From Endozoicomonas sp965208385 (lineage in GTDB: Bacteria; Pseudomonadota; Gammaproteobacteria; Pseudomonadales; Endozoicomonadaceae): a stretch of DNA of 64,000 bases. The stretch lies in NCBI GenBank assembly GCA_965208385.1, contig CBDBOO010000007.1, positions 51,159 to 115,158 on the forward strand, written 5' to 3'. Shown one piece after another: positions 34,592 to 44,980 of the stretch (positions are counted from its first letter, which is position 1; the number at the start of each line of letters is the position of its first letter). The notes beneath the pieces were generated by a model, which saw only the letters and a list, made by a program, of their open reading frames with translations, was not told the origin of the DNA and ran no database searches. The translations under genes and the position numbers were made by a program.

Positions 34592-35308
34592 TTATTCACT
34601 CTTAACAAACAGGTAACCTTTACTTCTCACGGTTTTTATTAATCTAGGGTGCATTGGATCATCACCGATTTTCGGGCGAATTCTGGAAACCCTTACATCA
34701 ATGGAGCGATCCTGACCGTCGTATTCAATACCCCGAAGCTGGGAAAATATCTCTTCCCTGCTTAACACTCTGCCGGCATTCGAACACAGCAGCCAGAGCA
34801 AATCGAATTCAGCACTGGTCAATTCAACACTTTCGCTCTTCCAACCAGGCTTCCCGCATGGCGTTATCGACCACCAGGTTACCAAACCGCAATCGGTTCT
34901 GAACGGTTTCGCTTTCGTCTTCAATCGAAGAGACACTTCGACGCAACAGTGCCCGAACCCGAGCCAGAAGCACTCGGGGCCGTACAGGCTTGGCCACATA
35001 ATCATCGGCACCCATTTCCAGACCCAGCACTTCATCCAGATCGTCGGTGCGCGCAGTCAGCATCAATATCTGCCCTCCATACTGCCCTCTCACACGACGA
35101 CAGATAGAAACGCCATCTTCTCCGGGAAGCATCAAATCCAGTACGACCAGATCAGGGCGTTCGCTGAGAAATACGCTCAACGGCCTTTCCTCCATCCCTT
35201 TTCTACTGAGACCTGAAGTCCATTATTTTCCAGATACTCCCTGGTTAATGTCGCCAGACGCTCATCATCTTCAACAATCAGGATTCGACCTGTTTCTGCA
35301 TTCTCCAT
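34592..35308 (-). pseudogene. OmpR-family response regulator, RstA-like, frameshifted
   Basis: From ATG 35308 (MENAETGRILIVEDDERLAT) the receiver starts in one frame and hits a stop near 35196. It resumes at about 35190 in another (LVVLDLMLPGEDGVSIC with the phospho-acceptor Asp, LTARTDDLDE, GADDYVAKPVRPRVL) and shifts again near 34830 to the winged helix (VELTSAEFDLLWLLCSNAGR to SKGYLFVKSE). All domains are recognisable and no large part is missing, so decay is recent, or the indels are sequence errors. It is the cognate partner of the adjacent histidine kinase. Confidence 0.85.
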
Positions 35309-35712
35309 AGCCATTCTTCTACACTCTGATAAATTTCGTTACGCTCCCTGGAAGGTCCAGCAGCCTGCCGGAGCGTCAGCAGACTATCTGCCTGATCTGA
35401 CCCGATACCTTTGGTTTTTCTACCCAAACGTACCTTATTAATTTCAGAAGGATGTTACACTACCTATTCTCCAGCGTCCTCTTTCAGCCCTTTAATTCGC
35501 TAATAATTCCAGATTTCAGGATCATCAGGTAACAATGGCCCTTGATCAGATCTCACTGGAACCGTGCGCCAATTGTTTTTATTTATGGAAAGAGCTCTCT
35601 ACATATTATTTTAAAATTTTAAAAAACATTTAAACCGATTGAAATCTCTGGAACTTGATGACTTCAAACAGCCCCAAGTTTGCGACCACTAACACACCGA
35701 ACTATTCACACA

Positions 35713-35721
35713 TTATCCACA
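35713..35721 (+). promoter_or_regulatory. DnaA box upstream of nrdA
   Basis: TTATCCACA is identical to the high-affinity DnaA box. In E. coli DnaA boxes upstream of nrdAB tie its transcription to the replication cycle. Here the site lies 29 bp before the first NrdR-like box. A single 9-mer could occur by chance; the context raises its weight. Confidence 0.5.
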
Positions 35722-35749
35722 AGATACTCAACTTGAAATAGAGTCGATA

Positions 35750-35796
35750 GCGCATTATCTTGTGTATATACCATTTCGTTACACAACATATTGTAC
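35750..35796. promoter_or_regulatory. tandem NrdR boxes
   Basis: Box 1 gcgcattatcttgtgt (35750-35765) matches 12 of 16 and box 2 acacaacatattgtac (35781-35796) 13 of 16 positions of the NrdR consensus acaCwAtATaTwGtgt. Their starts are exactly 31 bp apart with a 15-bp spacer, the helical spacing known for NrdR pairs. NrdR represses nrd operons when dATP is high, so this is a probable nrdAB operator. Confidence 0.62.
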
Positions 35797-36153
35797 CTTT
35801 CGTGAAAATCTACACATGATGTCCGAACGCTCTCTGCCGATACAATCCTGCATCGGGCAGCATGTAACAGAGCCGGATAGGTACCTGAAACCGTAACGAA
35901 CAGTATTCAAGGATGAATGCAATTCGGTAGACAATCATCGTCAGTGCTTACCGTCTTTCATGGGAAGCCCGTAATAGGGCAGGGAACTCCCGGATTCATC
36001 CCGGTTTAACGCCTTTAGAGCTATACAGCTGGCTGATTCTTTGGGTGGGTGGTTAGCAGTGCAAATATTGATCATTTAAAAGCATATTAAAGACAATAGT
36101 TATAACAGTTTGTCGAACACTAGATTATTTAAGAGCTTACAGGTAAGAGTTGA

Positions 36154-38424
36154 ATGAATAGAAACATCCTGGTCACCAAGCGCGACGGAAGCAAGGAACA
36201 GCTTGATCTCGACAAGATGCATAAAGTGATCACCTGGGCTGCAGACAACCTCAGCCATGTTTCAGTTTCTGAAGTAGAACTAAAATCCCACATCCAATTC
36301 TACGACGGAATCAAAACCACCGATATTCATGAAACCCTGATCAAATCTGCTGCAGATCTGATATCTGAGCAGGCACCAGATTATCAATACCTTTCTGCCC
36401 GACTGGCTATTTTTCATCTTCGCAAAAAGGCTTACGGGCAGTTTGAGCCTCCACGCCTGCACAACCATGTTGTAAAAATGGTGGAGATGAAGAAATACGA
36501 CCAGAATCTTTTATCCGATTATTCCGAAGCAGAATTTGATCAGATGGATCAGTTCATGGATCACAGCCGTGACATGAATTTCAGCTATGCAGCTGTCAAA
36601 CAGCTGGAAGGTAAATATCTGGTACAGAATCGTGTGACCGGTGAATATTATGAAAGCCCACAGGTTCTCTATATATTGATTGGCGCCTGTCTGTTTGCCA
36701 ATTACCCATCTGATACACGAATGAACTACATCCGTCGCTTTTATGATGCGGTATCTACTTTTAAGCTGTCACTGCCAACACCCATCATGTCAGGTGTTCG
36801 TACACCCACTCGACAATTCAGCTCCTGTGTCCTGATTGAATGTGGAGACTCTCTGGATTCCATTAACGCCACTTCCGGCGCCATTGTAAAATATGTCAGC
36901 CAGCGGGCAGGCATTGGCATAAATGCCGGTAACATTCGAGCTCTTGGCAGTGCCATTCGTGATGGTGAAGCATTCCATACTGGCTGTATTCCTTTTTACA
37001 AACATTTCCAGACCGCTGTTAAATCCTGTTCCCAGGGTGGTGTGAGAGGTGGTGCAGCCACTTTGTTCTACCCTATATGGCACCTTGAAGTTGAAAACCT
37101 GCTGGTTCTGAAGAACAACCGGGGCGTAGAAGAGAACCGGGTTCGCCACCTTGATTACGGCGTTCAATTCAACAAACTGATGTATCAGCGACTCATCGAG
37201 GGCGGTAACATCACCCTGTTTTCACCCAGCGATGTACCCGGTTTGTACGACGCTTTCTTTGCCGATCAGAACAAGTTTGAACAGCTGTATGTTCAATACG
37301 AAAAGGACGACAGCATTCGTAAAACAACCCTGAAAGCCATTGAACTGTTTTCATTGTTTGCCTCTGAACGTGCCAGCACAGGACGGATTTATCTGCAGAA
37401 TGTTGATCACTGTAATACTCACAGCCCTTTTGATCCGGCAATGGCTCCCGTTCGCCAGAGTAATCTCTGCCTGGAAATAGCCTTGCCTACCAAGCCACTG
37501 AAGCATATCTACGATGAAGAAGGTGAAATAGCCCTCTGCACCCTGGCAGCCTTCAACCTTGGCAACATCAGTGATCTTGCTGAACTGGAGGAACTGTCTG
37601 ACCTGATTGTCCGCGCTCTTGACAGCCTTCTTGATTACCAGGACTACCCTGTACCCGCCGCTTACAATGCCACTATGGGTCGTAGGCCCCTGGGTATGGG
37701 TGTTATTAATTTCGCCAATTATCTGGCAAAAAACGGCGTGAAATACTCCGATGGTTCAGCCAACAATCTAACCCACCAGACCTTCGAAGCAATCCAGTAT
37801 TACCTGTTAAAAGCCTCAAACAATCTGGCCAGGGAACAGGGAACCTGTACCAAATTCAACGAAACCACTTATGCCAAAGGCGTTCTGCCCATAGACACCT
37901 ATAAGTCCAATCTTGATCAAATCTGCCAACAGACGCTGCAACTGGATTGGGAAGGACTCCGTGAAGATATTCGTCAGCACGGATTACGTAATTCCACACT
38001 GACTGCACTTATGCCCTCGGAGACTTCTTCACAAATCAGCAACGCCACAAATGGCATTGAACCGCCCAGAGGTTTTGTCAGTGTCAAGGCCAGTAAAGAC
38101 GGTATATTAAAACAGGTAGTGCCCGATTTTGACGAACTACGTGATCGTTACGAACTCCTCTGGGACCTTCCCAACAATACGGGCTATCTGCAGTTGGTGG
38201 CCATTATGCAGAAGTTTGTCGATCAATCCATTTCAGCAAACACCAACTACGACCCAAGCCGGTTTAAAGGTGGCAAAGTGCCCATGAAACTGCTGCTGAA
38301 AGACCTGCTCACCGCTTATCAGCTTGGAGTAAAAACACTGTATTACCACAACACCCGTGATGGCGCTGCAGACAATCAGGAAGATCTGGATGATGGTTGT
38401 GCCGGCGGTGCCTGTAAAATCTGA
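36154..38424 (+). CDS. nrdA: ribonucleoside-diphosphate reductase class Ia, alpha subunit
   Basis: It reduces NDPs to dNDPs. The N-terminal ATP-cone (VTKRDGSKEQLDLDKMHKVI) gives dATP feedback. Active-site Cys are in SSCVLIECGD (about residue 225) and NLCLEIALPT (about 434), and the C-terminal redox pair is in GCAGGACKI. Length of 756 aa matches E. coli NrdA (761). The AGGTAAGAG site precedes ATG 36154. nrdB follows after 210 bp. Confidence 0.97.
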   Translation: MNRNILVTKRDGSKEQLDLDKMHKVITWAADNLSHVSVSEVELKSHIQFYDGIKTTDIHETLIKSAADLISEQAPDYQYLSARLAIFHLRKKAYGQFEPPRLHNHVVKMVEMKKYDQNLLSDYSEAEFDQMDQFMDHSRDMNFSYAAVKQLEGKYLVQNRVTGEYYESPQVLYILIGACLFANYPSDTRMNYIRRFYDAVSTFKLSLPTPIMSGVRTPTRQFSSCVLIECGDSLDSINATSGAIVKYVSQRAGIGINAGNIRALGSAIRDGEAFHTGCIPFYKHFQTAVKSCSQGGVRGGAATLFYPIWHLEVENLLVLKNNRGVEENRVRHLDYGVQFNKLMYQRLIEGGNITLFSPSDVPGLYDAFFADQNKFEQLYVQYEKDDSIRKTTLKAIELFSLFASERASTGRIYLQNVDHCNTHSPFDPAMAPVRQSNLCLEIALPTKPLKHIYDEEGEIALCTLAAFNLGNISDLAELEELSDLIVRALDSLLDYQDYPVPAAYNATMGRRPLGMGVINFANYLAKNGVKYSDGSANNLTHQTFEAIQYYLLKASNNLAREQGTCTKFNETTYAKGVLPIDTYKSNLDQICQQTLQLDWEGLREDIRQHGLRNSTLTALMPSETSSQISNATNGIEPPRGFVSVKASKDGILKQVVPDFDELRDRYELLWDLPNNTGYLQLVAIMQKFVDQSISANTNYDPSRFKGGKVPMKLLLKDLLTAYQLGVKTLYYHNTRDGAADNQEDLDDGCAGGACKI

Positions 38425-38634
38425 TAAAACAAATTGATAAAAACACCCAAAGTATTTGGAAATGCAGACAGGCGGCAAACAATCGAACCCTCGGGAGCTT
38501 ACACACTCAGTAACCGAGGTGAGCGGGAACAGTCAACAACGCTGCATCTTCAAAGACGACGGGTAAAAAACGATTGATGTAAATCAAAACCTTGAAACAG
38601 GGTCAGCTCAGCTGACCCAGGCAGATCAGACACT

Positions 38635-39765
38635 ATGAGTTACACCACCTTTAATCAGGAACAATTCGACGCTCAGCAGGAACCCATGTTCTTTGGCAGA
38701 AACGTCAATGTGTCCCGTTATGATATTCAGCGATACCCCATATTCGAAAAGCTGATTGAAAAACAGCTTTCATTTTTCTGGCGCCCGGAGGAAGTGGATC
38801 TTTCAACAGATCGCAGTGACTTTGCTGCCCTGCCCGAACATGAGAAACATATTTTTCTCAGCAACCTGAAATACCAGACCTTGCTGGATTCAATACAGGG
38901 ACGATCACCCAATGTTGCCCTGCTACCCATTGTTTCCCTGCCCGAACTGGAAACCTGGATTGAAACCTGGGCTTTCAGCGAAACCATTCATTCACGCTCA
39001 TACACTCATATTATTCGCAATATTGTTAATGAGCCTGCGGTTGTCTTTGATGATATTGTCACCAATGAAGCGATCACCAAACGGGCCAAGGATATTACCT
39101 GCTATTACGACGCCCTGATTAAAGGTGTTAATCTGTACAATCAACTGGGTGCCGGTACTCATACCATCAATGGCGAGACAGTGACTGTTTCAGTCAGTGA
39201 TCTGAAACGTAAACTGTATCTGACCATGGTTTCGGTCAACGTTCTGGAAGCCATCCGCTTCTATGTGAGCTTTGCCTGCAGCTTCGCCTTTGCTGAACGT
39301 TCAACCATGGAAGGCAATGCCAAAATTATAAAACTCATAGCACGGGATGAAGCTCTTCACCTCACCGGTACCCAGCATATGCTGCAGTTGATGGCAGAGG
39401 GTAAGGATGATCCGGAAATGGCCAGTATCGCCAAAGAGCTCAAGGAAGAAGCCCGCGAAATATTTATTGCCGCCGCCGAACAGGAAAAGGATTGGGCTGA
39501 ATACCTGTTCCGTGATGGTTCCATGATTGGCCTTAACAAAGACATTCTCGGACAGTATGTGGAATACATCACTAATCAGAGGATGACAGCCATTGGCTTT
39601 GATGCGCCCTTCCCGATAAAACAAAATCCCCTGCCCTGGATGAACAGCTGGCTCAACAGCGATCACGTTCAGGTGGCGCCTCAGGAAGTGGAAGTCAGCT
39701 CTTATCTGGTTGGTCAGATTGACAACGAAGTACAGTCTGAAGATTTCAGTAATTTTTCCTTGTGA
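38635..39765 (+). CDS. nrdB: ribonucleoside-diphosphate reductase class Ia, beta subunit
   Basis: The radical-generating di-iron subunit, 376 aa. Radical Tyr is in LSNLKYQTLLDSIQGRSPN. Iron ligands are in ETWAFSETIHSRSYTHI and in ARDEALHLTGTQHML. The C-terminal peptide EDFSNFSL docks to NrdA. It is the second gene of the nrdAB-ferredoxin set. Confidence 0.97.
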   Translation: MSYTTFNQEQFDAQQEPMFFGRNVNVSRYDIQRYPIFEKLIEKQLSFFWRPEEVDLSTDRSDFAALPEHEKHIFLSNLKYQTLLDSIQGRSPNVALLPIVSLPELETWIETWAFSETIHSRSYTHIIRNIVNEPAVVFDDIVTNEAITKRAKDITCYYDALIKGVNLYNQLGAGTHTINGETVTVSVSDLKRKLYLTMVSVNVLEAIRFYVSFACSFAFAERSTMEGNAKIIKLIARDEALHLTGTQHMLQLMAEGKDDPEMASIAKELKEEAREIFIAAAEQEKDWAEYLFRDGSMIGLNKDILGQYVEYITNQRMTAIGFDAPFPIKQNPLPWMNSWLNSDHVQVAPQEVEVSSYLVGQIDNEVQSEDFSNFSL

Positions 39766-39770
39766 AAAGC

Positions 39771-39793
39771 GCTGGCATACCGGGTATGCCAGC
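39771..39793 (+). other. hairpin between nrdB and ferredoxin gene
   Basis: GCTGGCATA, ccggg, TATGCCAGC: a 9-bp stem directly after the nrdB stop without a T run. It could be an RNA-stability or processing element that lowers ferredoxin expression, or a weak terminator. Confidence 0.45.
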
Positions 39794-39849
39794 TACGTTC
39801 AATAAACATCCGATATTGTAAAGTACCTCTCTGCGGAGCGGAGCAGATC

Positions 39850-40140
39850 ATGTCTCACATCATTAAAATTCTGGAAGGTTTCAGCTTTATTCCCCGTCAG
39901 GAACTCAACCTGCTGGAAGCCCTTGAGTCCCAAAAAGTGGATGTGGAATATCAGTGTCGAGAGGGTTTCTGTGGCAGTTGCCAGATACAGCTGATTGATG
40001 GCGAAGTGGAGTATTTCTCTGAACCTATCGCCTTTATTCCTGACGGAAAAATACTGCCCTGCTGCTGCAACGCCAAAAGCGACCTGATCGTTGAATTGCC
40101 GAAAGGGTGCCTGATAAAAAAGGAAGCGAAAAAAAAGTAG
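39850..40140 (+). CDS. yfaE: 2Fe-2S ferredoxin, YfaE-like
   Basis: A 96-aa plant-type ferredoxin with cluster ligands CREGFCGSC and a fourth Cys in ILPCCCNAKS. In E. coli, YfaE downstream of nrdB maintains the di-iron radical cofactor of NrdB. The gene order and size here are the same. A GCGGAGCGGAG ribosome region precedes ATG 39850. Confidence 0.93.
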   Translation: MSHIIKILEGFSFIPRQELNLLEALESQKVDVEYQCREGFCGSCQIQLIDGEVEYFSEPIAFIPDGKILPCCCNAKSDLIVELPKGCLIKKEAKKK

Positions 40141-40264
40141 CCCTCACAAATTCAAATTAGTTATAAGAACAATAAATTTCATCTCGATTAAATATCTTTC
40201 TGCCAGAACTATTTCTTCCTGAATTCGTCCAATTTAACACTACGAATGGTTCAGGGAGTGAATA

Positions 40265-41263
40265 ATGAAAACACGATTCAGCCTTTTCATACTGGTCAGC
40301 CTGCTGGCTCTGCATTGCTCATCATCAGTCAACGCCGACGCCCTGGACGATAATCCGGCGGTTCTGGCTGTTCAGGCGTGGCAAGACGAACCAGTCGAGA
40401 GTTACCGGGAAGGCATTCAGGCAACCTTTCCCCAGCAGGACTGGCAAGATGTCCAGAGCCAATTGCCCTATGCGTTAATGAGCTACTTCGCCGAAATGTA
40501 TAAGGTCTCAAGCGACCGTTCCAGACGAAAAAATGAAGCACTTACCGAACGAAAAAATATTCTGACCCGACTGGGTTACAGAGAACTGAATCAATCCGAA
40601 TTTCCCACTAGCTGGCAAAAATATTATGTTCCAGGTGAATCCAGCCGTTACCACAACAAGAATACCGAGCTCCGAATTCGTACTTATCTGAATCCCGTAA
40701 AAAAAACCATTGTCATGGCAATCGCCGGCACCCAGTTTTCCAAGACAGCCAGCTTGCACTCCGCAGGCACCATTGCCTATGGCTTTCAAACCCAGGTTTT
40801 GGACGAAGCTCTATCACTTTCCCGGGATTTAAAAGAGAAACATCCTGACTACACGCTGGAACTGACAGGTGCTTCCCAGGGTGGAGCTGTCGCCCAATAT
40901 GTAAGTATTAATATGAATGATGCCAGAGCTTATGTCTTTAACAGCCAGGCATTACACAAAACTTTCACCGGCGACCTGAACGATAATCAGCTGAGCAGGA
41001 TTCATTCTGCGTACATCGAATCTGAAATGCTGAATAACGCCTTGGTTCCGGGTTATTGGCTGATTCAGAATACCATGCCAGTGGACGGTGTCGTTCTGAA
41101 ACTGGATGATGAGCTGACAGAAAGAATCAACGGCATATACTTCACTTTCTCTGGCATAGCTTATGTATTCACACCCGATAATTTTATACTTCACTGGACC
41201 GGCTCTGTTCTGGAAGCCGTTGAGACTCTCTCCGGTCTCAACCTCAAGAGTCTCTATTATTGA
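40265..41263 (+). CDS. exported lipase-like alpha/beta hydrolase
   Basis: A 332-aa protein with a signal peptide (MKTRFSLFILVSLLALHCSS, possibly a lipoprotein with Cys 19). The nucleophile elbow LTGASQGGAVAQY near residue 202 fits GxSxG (GASQG), and MAIAGTQ near residue 160 resembles the oxyanion turn of class 3 lipases. A candidate acid is in VFTPDNF and the His may be in FILHWTG. It is probably a periplasmic or secreted esterase or phospholipase; the substrate is unknown. Confidence 0.7.
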   Translation: MKTRFSLFILVSLLALHCSSSVNADALDDNPAVLAVQAWQDEPVESYREGIQATFPQQDWQDVQSQLPYALMSYFAEMYKVSSDRSRRKNEALTERKNILTRLGYRELNQSEFPTSWQKYYVPGESSRYHNKNTELRIRTYLNPVKKTIVMAIAGTQFSKTASLHSAGTIAYGFQTQVLDEALSLSRDLKEKHPDYTLELTGASQGGAVAQYVSINMNDARAYVFNSQALHKTFTGDLNDNQLSRIHSAYIESEMLNNALVPGYWLIQNTMPVDGVVLKLDDELTERINGIYFTFSGIAYVFTPDNFILHWTGSVLEAVETLSGLNLKSLYY

Positions 41264-42768
41264 AATGCAAGAGGCTATGGAATAACAGCGAATGGGGTTG
41301 TCTGCTTCTATCTGATTCCTTGGCTAGAATAGAGAGGGAAGCTTTCAGGATTATCCAATAACCAATGATAACCAGACATCAGGCAGCCGCTGTCCGTACC
41401 ACTCTCTACATCCCCCTGATGGCCAGCATTATCCTCTGGACTGTCCGTGCTGAATCAGCACCCCTACCGGACCAGTCTGCCCATCAAAATACAACCATCA
41501 AGATATTCCAAAAGAAATCCATATCACTCATTGGCAACGCCCGCTATCCGGATCATTTTCAGCACTACGACTATATCAATCCGGATGCCCCCAAGGGTGG
41601 CACACTTAAACTGGCCAGCATTGGGACCTTTGACAGTCTGAACCAGTACAGCAGCAAGGGAAAAACGCCCGAATTTCTCTTCCTACTCTATGACCGACTA
41701 ATGACCCGATCACAGGATGAGCCTTACTCCCTTTACCCTCAGGCAGCAGAAAGCGTTGAATATCCTGAAGACTTTTCCTGGGTTATTTTTCATCTCAACC
41801 CTGAAGCCCGCTTTCATGACGGAAGTCCAATGACTGCAGATGATCTGGTTTTCATCATGGAACTGATGAAAAAACACAGCTCGCTATTTATCCGGAATCT
41901 TTATAAAGACATTATTCAGTATCAAGCTCTGGACAGATATCGGGTAAAATTTAATATCGAGGAAAAAAATCGAACACTGAAAGCCATCGCACTGCTGGCT
42001 TACCTTCCCGTTCTACCCATGCACTTCTGGCAGGGAAAGGACTTCAGTCGCAGTAATCTGACCATTCCCCTGGGCAGCGGCCCCATGAAAATCGAGAAAA
42101 TAGACCCGGGTCGCTCTATTACCTACAAAAGGGTCAAAGATTACTGGGGGGCAGATTTACCGGCAAATCGGGGGCAATTCAATTTTGATCGTTTATGCAT
42201 AGATTTTTACCGGGACAACCATGCAGCACTGGAAGCCTTCGCCGCAGGAGCCTTTGATTTGCGCATTGAAAGCGATCCGAAAAACTGGCATCAAAAATAC
42301 AATTTCCCCGCAGTCAGAAGCGGTGAAATCATCAAGGAAGATATAGCCTTGCTCCACCCTCACGGTATGAGTGCACTGATATTTAATACCCGTCGGACTA
42401 TTTTCAAAGATCGAAGGGTTAGGCTGGCCCTGAATTATCTGTTTGATTTTCAGTGGACCAATAAAGCCCTGCTCCATTCAGACTATCAGCGCAGCACCAG
42501 CTACTTCGTCAATACCAATCTGGCCGCTACAGGACTGCCAACGGATGATGAGCTTGAATTATTAAAAACCTTTCAACAGCAGTTGCCACAGGAAGTTTTC
42601 ATCCATTCACCCTATCAGCCAGAATCCGACGGTTCTGGAATAAACAGAAAAAACAGGATGATCGCCATTCAGCTACTCAAAGATGCAGGCTGGGAAATCA
42701 GGAAGGGACACATGGTCCATCAGAAGCACTCCGGCCCGCTCCGCGGTCACACATCTACAAGTAACTCC

Positions 42769-42988
42769 TTCCCAAAAATTAAATTCATTCTATGATCATA
42801 TGAGAGCATGTCTGGACCAGAAACCGTTTGCACACTGGTGTTTTTTACCCGATCAGAAGCATGGTTCAGGAGTTGACGACCCCATCACTGATGACGCTTG
42901 GCGATCTCGTTTGTAAGACTGTATATCGTCGACAGCCCTATTTCCGGATATGCCTTTGACCGCATTTTGACCGAATTTTGAGGGTATT
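42769..42988 (+). ncRNA. possible bridge RNA region of IS110 element
   Basis: About 220 bp of noncoding sequence between the left inverted repeat and the transposase start. IS110-family elements encode a structured guide RNA in such a terminal region, pairing with target and donor DNA. Only the position supports this; I did not fold it. Confidence 0.35.
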
Positions 42989-44377
42989 ATGAAAAGTAAG
43001 TTAAAAACTGAGACTGCTTCTCCCAAAGCCCAGAAACGAATTGATGGGCATTTAGAAACCATTAACCTGTATGCGGCTGGTATTGATATTGGTTCAGAGA
43101 CGCACTACGTAGCTATTCCGCAAGAGTTAGATGATCAGCCTGTTCGGTCGTTTCCTTGTTTTACCGCTGACCTTGAAAACATGGCGCAATGGTTAATAAA
43201 TGCAGGCATCACTACGGTTGCGATGGAATCGACAGGGATTTACTGGATACCCGCTTTTGAAATTCTTGAATCCCATGGTCTCGAAGTTCGTCTTGTGAAT
43301 GCGCGCTACGTTAAAAACGTCGCTGGACGTAAAACTGACGTTGAGGATTGTCAGTGGATTCAGCAGCTTCACACTTATGGATTGCTCAATACCGCCTTTC
43401 GCCCGGATGAGGAGGTTTGCGCATTAAGAGCTTACATGAGGCAACGTGACAATCTCGTAGCAAACCGTGCGTCGCATATACAGCATATGCAAAAAGCTCT
43501 AAGACAGATGAACCTGTTGCTGGATAATGTCGTTACCGATATCACGGGAAAAACCGGATTGACGATCATTCGGTGTATTGTTGAAGGGGAGCGAGATCCA
43601 CTTCAATTGGCAAAACATCGTGATCCGCATTGCAAAAAGACAGAACAGCAAATTGCCAGGTCTCTAAAAAGACACTACCGGGCTGAGCATCTGTTTGCCC
43701 TACAGCAATCGGTTGAACTTTATGACGTTTATGATGAAAAGATCAGCGCCTGCGACAGGGCTTTAGCGAGCCAGCTGAAACAATTTGATAGCAAGGCTGA
43801 TGATTCTGACAACATGCCTGATAAACCGGTTAAAAAACGTAAATCGTCCAGTTCTCCCGACTTTGACGTTCGTTCTGAGCTCTATCGGGTAACGGGTGTT
43901 GACCTGACAGCTATTGATGGTATTGATGAAAATACGGCTCTGAAAATACTATCGGAAACAGGAACTGATATGAATCGATGGCCCACAGCCAAACATTTTG
44001 CTTCGTGGCTTGGTTTGAGTCCTGAAAACAAAATATCCGGTGATAAAATTCTAAGCTGTAAAACCAAACGGATACCCAACCGGGCATCAAAAGCTTTGAG
44101 GATGGCAGCATACTCTCTGACGAATTCAAAAAGTGCGCTTGGTGGTTACTATCGAAGAATGCGCAGTCGCTTGGGAGCCCCGAAAGCGATCACCGCAACC
44201 GCACATAAATTAGCCCGATTCATATACAGCATGCTGAAAAACAAGACGGAATATATTGACCTTGGGCAGGATCATTATGAGCAAGAATATAAAGCCAGAG
44301 TCTTAACTAATTTGAAAAAAAAGGCGAAAGATATGGGCTACCTCCTGATACCTGAAGAGCAGACCGCGATGGCTTAA
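42989..44377 (+). CDS. IS110-family transposase (DEDD)
   Basis: A 462-aa recombinase. The RuvC-like N-terminus has YAAGIDIGSETHYVA (Asp), VAMESTGIYWIPAFE (Glu) and KTDVEDCQWIQQLH (Asp pair). The C-terminal transposase_20 domain has AIDGIDENTALKIL and FASWLGLSPENKISGDKI with the conserved Ser likely in this region. The frame is complete. A lysine/serine linker (VKKRKSSSSPD) joins the domains. Confidence 0.92.
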   Translation: MKSKLKTETASPKAQKRIDGHLETINLYAAGIDIGSETHYVAIPQELDDQPVRSFPCFTADLENMAQWLINAGITTVAMESTGIYWIPAFEILESHGLEVRLVNARYVKNVAGRKTDVEDCQWIQQLHTYGLLNTAFRPDEEVCALRAYMRQRDNLVANRASHIQHMQKALRQMNLLLDNVVTDITGKTGLTIIRCIVEGERDPLQLAKHRDPHCKKTEQQIARSLKRHYRAEHLFALQQSVELYDVYDEKISACDRALASQLKQFDSKADDSDNMPDKPVKKRKSSSSPDFDVRSELYRVTGVDLTAIDGIDENTALKILSETGTDMNRWPTAKHFASWLGLSPENKISGDKILSCKTKRIPNRASKALRMAAYSLTNSKSALGGYYRRMRSRLGAPKAITATAHKLARFIYSMLKNKTEYIDLGQDHYEQEYKARVLTNLKKKAKDMGYLLIPEEQTAMA

Positions 44378-44980
44378 CCCTGTGCGGACTGGTGAGTTCA
44401 GAGGGAGTTACTTGTAAGACAGGAGAAGCACTTTCCTTCGAACTACTTCTTTCTTCCCCGACCATGGAGAGGTACTTCCTTCCCTATGGTAAGAAGCTGG
44501 CTGAATCCGGAATAAAAATGACACTGCATACCGTTGACGACAGTCGATTCAGAAAACGCATCCGGGCATTTGATTTTGATATGGTGGATTCCCACTTCTG
44601 GCATTCATCGTTTCCCGGCATTGAAATGGCCAATTCCTGGGGCAGCGAGGCGGCCGATGAGCCAGGTAGCGGAATCTGGCCGGAGTCAGACACCCGGTGA
44701 TCGACCTGTTGCTAACCCGCTATGCCAGGGTCAATAAATATCAGGATATAATAGCAACCACCCGGGCCATCGACCGGATACTGCTCTGGGAACATTATGT
44801 CATCCCACAATGGTATAAAAACAAAATATACGTCGCCCATCGCCGTTATCTGGCTCACCCGCCCCAACAAAACCTGAACTGGTTTAATGCCAGTGTCTGG
44901 TGGCATAGCGATGATGAATCCAGTTCCAAATAGCATCCATACCCATCATTCTTGAAAGTAATACCATTTCCGTTTTCTAA

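Larger units (their letters stand above)
35309..36153. other. 845-bp regulatory region upstream of nrdA
   Basis: No convincing ORF. It contains a consensus DnaA box (35713-35721) and two NrdR-like boxes 31 bp apart (35750-35796), 358 bp or more before the nrdA start. The remaining sequence to 36153 includes no recognised repeat. Confidence 0.6.
42727..44418 (+). mobile_element. IS110-family insertion sequence in yejA-like gene
   Basis: Boundaries are inferred from the broken host gene: cagaag ends at 42726 and acaggagaag begins at 44419. A 13-bp inverted repeat, tacaagtaactcc at 42756-42768 and its complement at 44404-44416, lies inside the ends. There is no target duplication, as expected for this family. 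About 29 bp left of the left repeat (cactccggcccgctccgcgg and on) is not from the host gene. Confidence 0.85.
41365..44933 (+). pseudogene. peptide ABC transporter substrate-binding protein (YejA-like), disrupted by IS110
   Basis: A family 5 solute-binding protein with signal peptide (residues 1-32), ISLIGNARYPDHFQHYDYIN and NPDAPKGGTLKLASIGTFDS. The IS110 element enters after HMVHQK (42726). The gene resumes at 44419 with TGEALSFELLLSSPTMERYF. A second lesion near 44670 shifts the frame (GSGIWPESDTR stops at 44700). The remaining part, VIDLLLTRYARVNKYQDIIA to the end at 44933, is in the other frame. The product would bind oligopeptides in the periplasm. No permease or ATPase genes are adjacent. 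Confidence 0.92.

Noticed and set aside
35769..35780. Another family E miniature element (ataccatttcg)
   Set aside because: Only the first ten bases match; there is no second end, and the segment is the spacer of the NrdR box pair.
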